Assembly (NCBI GenBank): GCA_900557385.1 | Contig: USSP01000130.1 | Location: 1 to 5,609, forward strand | Direction of reading: 5' to 3' | From: an uncultured Lachnospiraceae bacterium | GTDB taxonomy: Bacteria; Bacillota; Clostridia; Lachnospirales; Lachnospiraceae | DNA length: 5,609 nucleotides | Shown here: positions 1 to 5,609 of the stretch, piece after piece | How the letters are laid out: each line of letters starts with the position of its first letter | Numbering within the stretch: the first letter of the stretch is position 1 | Notes under the pieces: model-generated | Seen by the model: only the letters and a program-made list of their open reading frames with translations | The model's database searches: none | What the model was told of the DNA's origin: nothing | Translations under genes and position numbers: made by a program

Positions 1-1179
1 GTCATCACAGGCTTCCCCGCTGATATAAGCATTGGTCTTTGCCCTGCCGTTTCCTTCCCGGGTAAAGAAAGGATTCATCCGGTAAATGGGCTGCATGTGC
101 ATGGGCTTCCAAATCGGTCTTCCCTCTGCATTGATGGAGGCTATGGCTTCCAGAATTTCCGTAGGGCAGCTTTTCCCATGCTCCGGGAGATAAAGTGCCT
201 CCTGCTCTCCCCGCACCTGTCTGCACATAGCTTCCGGCTCGATTAACAGACAGCTTAACCAGAAATTGGGCTCACTATTGGCTGCATCAAAGGGATTCAT
301 CTGAACCGGGAGGTCTTTAAAGCCCTCCCGATACCTTTCATAAATGGCTTTTTTCTGTGCGATATGCTTCTCCAGATAATCCATCTGATCCCGGACGATA
401 CCGGCAATCACGTTGGACATGCGGTAATTATAACCCAGCTCCTCATGCTGGTACCAGGCTGCCGCTTCTCTGGACTGGGTAGACCATTTGCGGATTTTGT
501 CTGCTGCTTCCTTATCATCGGTAAGAAACATCCCGCCTGAAGAGCCGGTGATGATCTTATTTCCGTTAAAGGAAATGCAGTTATATTCTCCGAAGTTTCC
601 GGTCTGCACACCTTTATAGGTGGCTCCCAGGGATTCTGCCGCATCCTCCACGATCAGTGCGCCATGGGCTTGGGCAATTGCCCGGATTTCATCCACCTTG
701 CCCGGGGTTCCGTAAAGATGGGCAATCACGATCAGCTTCACCTCCGGATAGGTTTTAAACGCCTGCTCCAGTGCTTCCGGATCCATGTTCCAGGTGTCAT
801 ATTCCGTATCAAGAAAGACGGGGATTCCTCCCTCGTAAACCACAGGGTTCACGGTAGCGTCAAAGGTCATATCGGAGCAGAACACCCGGTGACCGGCTAA
901 GGCGCCCTTTCCCATCTCGGTCTTGCCATATAACTTTTCCCCGGCAATTTTCACTGCCAGATGCAGGGCTGCCGTACCTGCAGAAAGTGCTACGGCATAG
1001 CCACAGCCTACCTTTTCGCAGACTCTCCGCTCCAGTTCGTTGATATTGGCACCAACGGTAGACATCCAGTTTGTCCGGTATGCCTCCATGGCATACTGCA
1101 TGCTTGTTTCATACATGGTGGGACTGGACAGCCACACCTTTTCCGGGAATTTCTCCCAGGTTTTGTCCTTATTGAACAT
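1..1179 (-). CDS. pglE: UDP-4-amino-sugar aminotransferase, DegT/DnrJ/EryC1 (PglE-like) family, C-terminus cut by window edge
   Basis: PLP-dependent transaminase expected to act in the cytoplasm on UDP-4-keto-6-deoxy-GlcNAc, transferring an amino group (usually from glutamate) to C4. Seen: 393 codons are open to the window edge with no stop. The cofactor region has LSAGTAALHLA (residues 65-75), the family Asp in VEDAAESLG (Asp179, facing the pyridine nitrogen) and the Schiff-base lysine in SFNGNKIITGSSGG (Lys208). GYNYRMSNVIAG (249-260) and GRPIWKPMH (353-361) match the conserved late part of the family. About 30-45 residues are probably missing, judging from family length. A short insertion (residues 81-97) precedes the VFCSDMTFDATVNP block. 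ATG at 1179 is preceded by AGGGAG at 9 bases and lies 1 base after the dehydratase stop. The PglE role rests on pairing with that dehydratase; a LegC-like or other 4-amino-sugar product remains possible. Confidence 0.9.
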   Translation of the reverse strand, partial: MFNKDKTWEKFPEKVWLSSPTMYETSMQYAMEAYRTNWMSTVGANINELERRVCEKVGCGYAVALSAGTAALHLAVKIAGEKLYGKTEMGKGALAGHRVFCSDMTFDATVNPVVYEGGIPVFLDTEYDTWNMDPEALEQAFKTYPEVKLIVIAHLYGTPGKVDEIRAIAQAHGALIVEDAAESLGATYKGVQTGNFGEYNCISFNGNKIITGSSGGMFLTDDKEAADKIRKWSTQSREAAAWYQHEELGYNYRMSNVIAGIVRDQMDYLEKHIAQKKAIYERYREGFKDLPVQMNPFDAANSEPNFWLSCLLIEPEAMCRQVRGEQEALYLPEHGKSCPTEILEAIASINAEGRPIWKPMHMQPIYRMNPFFTREGNGRAKTNAYISGEACDD

Positions 1180-1180
1180 A

Positions 1181-3052
1181 TTATTTTTCTCCCTGAGGAT
1201 TGTAGGTAGGCACAATTTCCTGTACCCGCTGCCGTACATCCTCCTCTTCATTATTGGCAGCTTCCTTTAAGGCATGAAGCTGTGCGAAAAAATTCATCTC
1301 ATCAAATTCAATGGGTTTACCGATGTGGATCATCTTATTGGCGGTATCCTGCAGTCCTTCTTCATCCATGAGCATTTCCTCATAGAGCTTTTCACCGGGA
1401 CGCAGACCGGTAAATTCAATCTTAATATCCTCGTCCACCTTATAGCCGGACAATCGGATGAGGTTTTTCGCCAGATCCAGGATTTTCACAGGTTCCCCCA
1501 TATCCAGGACGAAGATTTCCCCGCCGTTGGCATAGGCACCCGCCTCCAATACCAGGGACACTGCTTCCGGAATGGTCATAAAATACCGGATGATGTCCGG
1601 ATGGGTTACGGTCACCGGTCCCCCTGCCAGAATCTGTTTCCGGAATAAGGGAATGACGGATCCGTTGCTGCCCAGTACATTTCCAAAGCGCACGGCCACA
1701 AACTTGGTATCGTAATGGCGGTCAAAGGTCTGGATGATCATTTCGCAGATTCGTTTGGAGGCTCCCATGATGTTGGTGGGATTTACCGCTTTATCTGTAG
1801 AAATCATAACAAAGGTCTGCACACCGCTGTTTGCTGCGGCAGAGGCAACCTTCCAGGTGCCGAACACGTTATTTTTAATCGCCTCATTGGGGCTTTTCTC
1901 CATGAGGGGCACATGCTTGTGGGCTGCCGCATGGTAGACGATATCCGGCTTGTAATGATCAAAGATCCAGTTTATGCGTCTGGTATTCCGGACAGACGCA
2001 ATGAGCACTACCAGATCCAGATCGGAATGGCGCAGCAGTAACTCCTGTTGAATCTCATAGGCGTTATTTTCATAAATATCTACAATAATGAGCTGTTTCG
2101 GATGATGGGTGGCAATCTGCCGGCAAAGTTCGCTTCCGATGGAGCCACCGCCTCCGGTAACCAGTACCGTTTTACCCTGGACATAGCCCATGATCTTATC
2201 CAGATTGATGGTAATGGGGTCACGCCCCAACAGATCTTCCACATCCACATCCCGGATTTTGCTTACATCCACCTCTCCGTTTACCAGCTGGTAAATACCG
2301 GGCAGAGTACGGAGCTTGCAGTTTGTTTCCTGGCAGACTTCAATCAGTCCCTTGATGGTATGACGGGGAGCAGAGGGCATGGCGATAATGATTTCATCAA
2401 TGCTGTGGAGTCTTGCATTCTCCACGATTTTATCTCTGCCACCTACAATTTTGATTCCCTGTACATAGCGTCCCCATTTATTGGGATCATCATCAATGAT
2501 GCATTTAATGATCATGGTGGAATGGTAGCTGGAATTAATTTCCTTGATCAGGGTGTTTCCTGCATCTCCCGCTCCCACAATCATGACGGAAATCACATTT
2601 CGTTTTTTATTGTACATGCGGTGCCGGGTCTCTCTGGCGAAACGATAGGAGAAACGACTGAGCATGGTAAACGCCATCAGGACGAAAGCATAAATGAAAT
2701 AATAGCTTCTGGGAACCGGATCCCGGAGGATGGCAAGTCCTACTCCCTGCAAGGCTGCACTGACAAAGCATGCCACCACGATATTCTGCATCTCCGTCAC
2801 ACCGGCATAAGCCCACAGGCTATGGTATAACCGGAGGATCCAGAATGCCGCCAGTGTCAGAATGACACTGAAGGGCATCATGTGCCAGACGGAATTAATA
2901 AAGTAGGATGGGATCTCATTGTAGTGAAACTCGTAGCGGATCCACAGGGGCGCAATGCAAGACAAGCAGACTGCCATGATATCGTAGGCAATCAGAAAAC
3001 TGCGTCTGGTCATTAACTTGGTATTCATTACTCGTTTTTGAAAATTCAACAT
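1181..3052 (-). CDS. pglF: Membrane-anchored UDP-GlcNAc 4,6-dehydratase, PglF/CapD/WbpM type (two-domain polysaccharide biosynthesis protein)
   Basis: Long-form nucleotide-sugar dehydratase, expected to convert UDP-GlcNAc to UDP-4-keto-6-deoxy-HexNAc with bound NAD, the first step towards bacillosamine-type sugars. Seen: four hydrophobic segments (about 19-39, 54-73, 90-109, 116-132), then a CoA-binding-like Rossmann domain with GAGDAG (160-165), then an extended SDR domain with TGGGGSIG (299-306). The catalytic stretch holds Thr419, Asp420, Lys421, Met429 and Lys433. The usual SDR Tyr is Met, as known for WbpM and PglF. RFGNVLGSNGSVIP (455-468), HPDIIRYFMT (485-494) and LRPGEKLYEE (550-559) complete the family pattern. 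The length of 623 is normal for the long form (about 590-670), and the gene looks intact. An acidic tail (about 595-623) follows the catalytic domain. ATG at 3052 lies 3 bases after the previous stop with AGGA at 7 bases; the next Met (residue 9) has a poor site. The exact product stereochemistry (C5 retaining or inverting) cannot be read here. Confidence 0.95.
   Translation of the reverse strand: MLNFQKRVMNTKLMTRRSFLIAYDIMAVCLSCIAPLWIRYEFHYNEIPSYFINSVWHMMPFSVILTLAAFWILRLYHSLWAYAGVTEMQNIVVACFVSAALQGVGLAILRDPVPRSYYFIYAFVLMAFTMLSRFSYRFARETRHRMYNKKRNVISVMIVGAGDAGNTLIKEINSSYHSTMIIKCIIDDDPNKWGRYVQGIKIVGGRDKIVENARLHSIDEIIIAMPSAPRHTIKGLIEVCQETNCKLRTLPGIYQLVNGEVDVSKIRDVDVEDLLGRDPITINLDKIMGYVQGKTVLVTGGGGSIGSELCRQIATHHPKQLIIVDIYENNAYEIQQELLLRHSDLDLVVLIASVRNTRRINWIFDHYKPDIVYHAAAHKHVPLMEKSPNEAIKNNVFGTWKVASAAANSGVQTFVMISTDKAVNPTNIMGASKRICEMIIQTFDRHYDTKFVAVRFGNVLGSNGSVIPLFRKQILAGGPVTVTHPDIIRYFMTIPEAVSLVLEAGAYANGGEIFVLDMGEPVKILDLAKNLIRLSGYKVDEDIKIEFTGLRPGEKLYEEMLMDEEGLQDTANKMIHIGKPIEFDEMNFFAQLHALKEAANNEEEDVRQRVQEIVPTYNPQGEK
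1189..1194 (-). promoter_or_regulatory. Ribosome binding site of the aminotransferase gene
   Basis: AGGGAG read on the minus strand, with 9 bases to the ATG at 1179. It lies wholly inside the last codons of the dehydratase gene (the Gln-Gly-Glu of its C-terminal QGEK). A ribosome finishing the dehydratase therefore sits on the start site of the next gene, which suggests translational coupling of the two consecutive pathway enzymes. Confidence 0.75.
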
Positions 3053-3055
3053 ATT

Positions 3056-5542
3056 TTATTCCTGACTTTGTTTCGTGATAGGGGAAAGCAAGGGATATAT
3101 CATAAATAGTACCCCGAAGCCCAGGGGAATCACAGGCTGAAATACCCACTCTGCCAGACCGGCTGTTGCAAATCCCAGCAAGAAAAGCAGGGGAGCCGCA
3201 GTCATAATTCCCTGGCTTTGATTCCGTAAGATATATAAAATACTCCGTATCAATGTAAAGATTCCCAGGCATAGGAACAGGATTCCGCAAAGGATTCCAT
3301 GATCGTAAAATACCTGAAGGAACGTATTATGTGCATGCGCATAAATGGTGTCGTCTACGGTAATTACCATGCTGTCATGACCTGTCCAATTCAGTCGTTC
3401 CAGATACAGCCGGAAAATATCCATCCTTCCGTTGGTAGCCTCCCCAGCTGATTCATTCCCTCCCGATGCATTCTGCTGTTCCACAGAAATATCGTTTTCT
3501 GTTCCTTTGGTCTGCTCCTGCTCTGTTCCGGTATTTCCTCCCACCATAACAGAGATTCTTCCTGTCACCAGTTCCAACATGGTCTGTACATTCATATAGC
3601 GGTTGGAATCCTTCTCCTCCCCTTGATAGATGCGGTCTTCAAATTCCTCATAGGGGTACAGGACAGGATCGTCCACCACTGCCGGAATGCACCGGGTCAA
3701 GGTGTAAACCACAGGAAGCATCAGGCAAAAACTCAGTAGAATACTTCCCATTGCCACTGCAATCCTTCGGATTCTTTTTCGAAACCAGATTCCACAAAGC
3801 AAGAGCAGCAACGTAAAAGTAACCACTCCGGTTCCTAATAATGCCGTTCTGGAAACACTCAAAAACAGATAGGATAATACCGTACCCAGTGTCAGATACC
3901 AGAACCACATATCCTTCAATGCAGACTTGATACGATAATTTTCTATCGTCAGCAAAAGTACCGCCACTAAAACAAAAAACAGATACAGTCCTGTCAGGGC
4001 AACGGAGGAAAACTGCATGGGGTATCTGCTGTATACATAATGGTGATACGGTCGATGCAACAGACAGAAAAACACTTCATACCAGAAGGAAAGGACGGCT
4101 CCCTGACAAAAATTGTGCAGTAAGCGGAGTGTCTGTCCCTGATTCTGCTTTTGTAAGTAAAGCAGTCCGAAACCGACTGTCATATAAATCGGCCAATATT
4201 TCCCATAGCGGAATATCCAGGTCAATGCGAAAAAAGCTGTAATGACAGCCGCATAGGGAAGCACCATTCGGTTCCGTTGCTTTTTACACAGGTTACAAAC
4301 AGTAAGAAGAATGACAATTGCCCAAAGCCAGCCTCCCAGGTATTCCCAAATACGCAGAATCCGTTGTTCTGACTGAAGTTCATGAACCCGATAGAGGAAA
4401 TCAGCACCACAGGCGCACCAATACAACACGGAAAGCACCAGCGTTTTCCGACTGCATAGCTGCTGTACAGTAAAAAGGCTTAGTAAAACGATTGCAAAGG
4501 CAATACTCATATAGCTGCCGTTCAGGTAATGCCCATAATTGGAACCGGAATTAAAATAAGGTGCATAAAGGGAAAAGTAAACGGCAAAGGCAATCACCCG
4601 TATGATTTCCGGCAGTTTCTGTACTGACCACACCGTTCTTTCCGGCAGTCGTATATGCCGTAGGATATACAGTCCCAAAACTGCAGAAAAAATGACTGCA
4701 ATTCCGTAAACTGTAAAATCCCACCGGTTTCCTCCAAAGGCTTTCCGAATAAAGAGATAATATACCGAAAAGATCCAAATCCATCCCAGTAGCATGGTAG
4801 CTATGCAGCGCAACAACACCGATGCATTACATTTCTTACAAAGTTCCGGATATTTACCAGTCAGACGATTCAGCAACGCAACTGCTGCCAAAAACAATGT
4901 TACAAAAAACAAATCGTATACAAGGATCTGTCTTTTCCCCATAGGTGTTCCATAGGTATAGGAGCAGGCAAGAGAAGCATCAGGGATTTCATTTCCACTA
5001 TAGTACAGCAGTTGATTCTCCACCGGACCGGCATTGCTTCTGGTACGATAAACCAGACGAATGGGCTGTTCCTGTGTGCGTGCTGTGGATATTTGCATAA
5101 TATATGGCATACCTGCTATCACTTTCAAATTTACCGGAAGTTCCTGATAGCCCTTTGACATGTCATTCATTTTGTATATTTTAGAATAAACTTGTCGCTG
5201 ACGGTTTCCTGCACTATCGATAATTTCAAGGAAAAAGTCCCCTATATAGCTATTATCGTTATCACGGTCCAATAAAATACCGATGCTGCGAATGTAGCCA
5301 TACTGCGGAATAAAGGTCTGTGATACCGTCACTTCTTCCGTAATGGTGCCTGTACGCTGGTTTGTCTCTGCCCCACTACTGTTCACTGCGGTGTCTTTCA
5401 TGGCTCCCACAGGCCAGACCAGAAGACATGCCAAAAAGGTACTCACAGCCAGAAGAAATACAATCAGATTCTTCACGGTCATCCTCTTTATTCTATTGTC
5501 TGCTGATTTGATAAATTTTAAATTCATTCTGTTCAATTCCAT
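3056..5542 (-). CDS. Polytopic O-antigen ligase / Wzy-polymerase superfamily protein with N-terminal extracytoplasmic domain
   Basis: Probable integral-membrane glycan polymerase or glycan-transfer enzyme acting on lipid-linked oligosaccharides at the outer membrane face. Seen: one hydrophobic segment (24-46), a polar region rich in alternating beta-like patterns (about 48-203), then roughly fourteen hydrophobic segments from 204 to 616. A long external loop (617-742) and three final segments (743-771, 780-800, 803-823) follow. Superfamily (Wzy_C) marks are SVSRTALLG (562-570, Arg565), an NGRMDIF block ending in WTGHD (704-723, Arg706) and AHAHNTFLQVFYDHG (735-749, His738-Asn739) leading into a membrane segment. 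At 828 residues it is about twice a typical Wzy (about 400-500), mainly from the N-terminal domain and long loop. The start is uncertain: ATG 5542 is the longest reading and has no good ribosome site. ATG 5482 or GTG 5476 would remove an overlap with the upstream frame. Polymerase versus ligase cannot be told from sequence. Sampled GC is lower than in the two genes after it. Confidence 0.85.
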   Translation of the reverse strand: MELNRMNLKFIKSADNRIKRMTVKNLIVFLLAVSTFLACLLVWPVGAMKDTAVNSSGAETNQRTGTITEEVTVSQTFIPQYGYIRSIGILLDRDNDNSYIGDFFLEIIDSAGNRQRQVYSKIYKMNDMSKGYQELPVNLKVIAGMPYIMQISTARTQEQPIRLVYRTRSNAGPVENQLLYYSGNEIPDASLACSYTYGTPMGKRQILVYDLFFVTLFLAAVALLNRLTGKYPELCKKCNASVLLRCIATMLLGWIWIFSVYYLFIRKAFGGNRWDFTVYGIAVIFSAVLGLYILRHIRLPERTVWSVQKLPEIIRVIAFAVYFSLYAPYFNSGSNYGHYLNGSYMSIAFAIVLLSLFTVQQLCSRKTLVLSVLYWCACGADFLYRVHELQSEQRILRIWEYLGGWLWAIVILLTVCNLCKKQRNRMVLPYAAVITAFFALTWIFRYGKYWPIYMTVGFGLLYLQKQNQGQTLRLLHNFCQGAVLSFWYEVFFCLLHRPYHHYVYSRYPMQFSSVALTGLYLFFVLVAVLLLTIENYRIKSALKDMWFWYLTLGTVLSYLFLSVSRTALLGTGVVTFTLLLLLCGIWFRKRIRRIAVAMGSILLSFCLMLPVVYTLTRCIPAVVDDPVLYPYEEFEDRIYQGEEKDSNRYMNVQTMLELVTGRISVMVGGNTGTEQEQTKGTENDISVEQQNASGGNESAGEATNGRMDIFRLYLERLNWTGHDSMVITVDDTIYAHAHNTFLQVFYDHGILCGILFLCLGIFTLIRSILYILRNQSQGIMTAAPLLFLLGFATAGLAEWVFQPVIPLGFGVLFMIYPLLSPITKQSQE
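3060..3063 (-). promoter_or_regulatory. Ribosome binding site of the dehydratase gene
   Basis: AGGA on the minus strand (CAGGA if extended by one base), with 7 bases to the ATG at 3052. It overlaps the final codons and the stop of the upstream membrane-protein gene (TCA CAG GAA TAA). This supports ATG 3052 as the start and points to coupling. The core is only four bases, so the site is moderate in strength. Confidence 0.65.
5483..5489 (-). promoter_or_regulatory. Candidate ribosome binding site that may set a later start for the Wzy/WaaL-like gene
   Basis: AAAGAGG on the minus strand directly abuts ATG 5482, too close to serve it, but lies 6 bases before an in-frame GTG at 5476-5474 (residue 23 of the longest reading). 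Starting there gives a protein opening with MKNLIVFLLAV, a normal first membrane segment. The site follows the stop of the upstream frame (5495-5493). By contrast, ATG 5542 has only a weak GGGT-like sequence before it, and ATG 5527 has only GGA at about 10 bases. Confidence 0.4.
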
Positions 5543-5609
5543 ACTGACCCATAGGAATGCTTACCAAACCATTCTCTGCCAGCTGTTCCCGGGTAAATTC
5601 AAGATTTAA
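5493..5609 (-). CDS. Probable C-terminal end of an upstream gene, partial, family unknown
   Basis: Reading the minus strand from the window edge, one frame gives 38 sense codons ending at TAG (5495-5493). The tail includes LEFTREQLAENGLVSIP and ends FKIYQISRQ. Codon choice (GAA, CAG, CTG, GGT) looks like normal coding sequence, and the composition is protein-like. The frame differs from that of the membrane-protein gene and overlaps its longest reading by 50 bases. An open run of 38 codons is not by itself significant, and I recognise no family. If real, it is the gene before the Wzy/WaaL-like gene in the same operon, whose start would then fall at 5482 or 5476, 10-16 bases after this stop. 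Confidence 0.5.
   Translation of the reverse strand, partial: LNLEFTREQLAENGLVSIPMGQYGIEQNEFKIYQISRQ

Noticed and set aside
664..1209. Plus-strand open frames opposite the aminotransferase
   Set aside because: The sense strand has an uninterrupted, motif-complete aminotransferase. These frames have no domain features and lie wholly or almost wholly opposite it.
1274..2041. Further plus-strand open frames (1274-1648 and 1715-2041) opposite the dehydratase
   Set aside because: They are in the same codon-aligned antisense register as the 260-codon frame, with no recognisable domain. They are shadows of the sense gene.
2048..2830. Plus-strand open frame of 260 codons opposite the dehydratase gene
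   Set aside because: It is codon-aligned with the dehydratase on the other strand, a register that stays open when the sense gene avoids TTA, CTA and TCA codons. It begins at TTG with no convincing ribosome site, and the dehydratase is clearly real.
2916..3290. Minus-strand 124-codon frame spanning the junction of the membrane-protein and dehydratase genes
   Set aside because: It overlaps both well-supported genes in another frame, has mixed composition with no recognisable motif, and would need both neighbours to be wrong.
5343..5609. Plus-strand 88-codon frame ending at the window edge
   Set aside because: It lies opposite the start of the membrane-protein gene and the upstream tail. Its hydrophobic run is the reverse reading of the first membrane segment region, and I see no ribosome site.
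1..5609. Promoters, terminators, RNA genes, CRISPR repeats, insertion sequences, phase-variation tracts
   Set aside because: I found no hairpin followed by a T-run on the coding strand at a gene end, no repeated units, no long homopolymer inside a gene and no room between genes. The window looks like operon interior.

Overview
The window is the interior of a surface-polysaccharide or glycan-assembly operon. Every supported gene is on the minus strand, so transcription runs from position 5609 towards position 1. The two enzyme genes closely resemble the Gram-positive, Clostridia-type (Lachnospiraceae-like) versions of these families. The ribosome binding sites (AGGGAG, AGGA), the moderate GC content and the gene style agree with that. 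The assignment is an inference from protein style, not from a marker gene.

Layout in transcription order: (a) 5609-5493, the probable last 38 codons of an upstream gene; (b) 5542-3056, an 828-residue multi-spanning membrane protein of the O-antigen ligase / Wzy polymerase superfamily, with an extra extracytoplasmic domain between its first two membrane segments; (c) 3052-1181, a 623-residue membrane-anchored nucleotide-sugar 4,6-dehydratase of the PglF/CapD/WbpM type; (d) 1179-1, a PLP-dependent sugar aminotransferase of the DegT/PglE type, cut off by the window edge shortly before its expected C-terminus. The junctions are very tight: 3 bases between (b) and (c), and 1 base between (c) and (d). 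Each downstream ribosome binding site lies inside the end of the gene before it, so the three genes are almost certainly co-transcribed and probably translationally coupled. I see no promoter, terminator, RNA gene, mobile element or CRISPR array, and no gene-free stretch.

How the genes work together (inference from family knowledge): the dehydratase converts UDP-GlcNAc to the 4-keto-6-deoxy sugar. The aminotransferase adds the 4-amino group to give a UDP-4-amino-4,6-dideoxy-HexNAc, the precursor of N,N'-diacetylbacillosamine or a related diamino sugar. That sugar would enter a lipid-linked glycan, and the Wzy/WaaL-type protein would then polymerise the glycan or transfer it to an acceptor at the outer membrane face. 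The acetyltransferase (PglD type) and initiating phosphoglycosyltransferase (PglC type) that would complete this pathway are not in the window and may lie just beyond position 1.

The points most worth a second look are the uncertain start of the membrane protein, which conflicts with the upstream reading frame, its unusual architecture, and the question of whether it is a polymerase or a protein/lipid glycan transferase.
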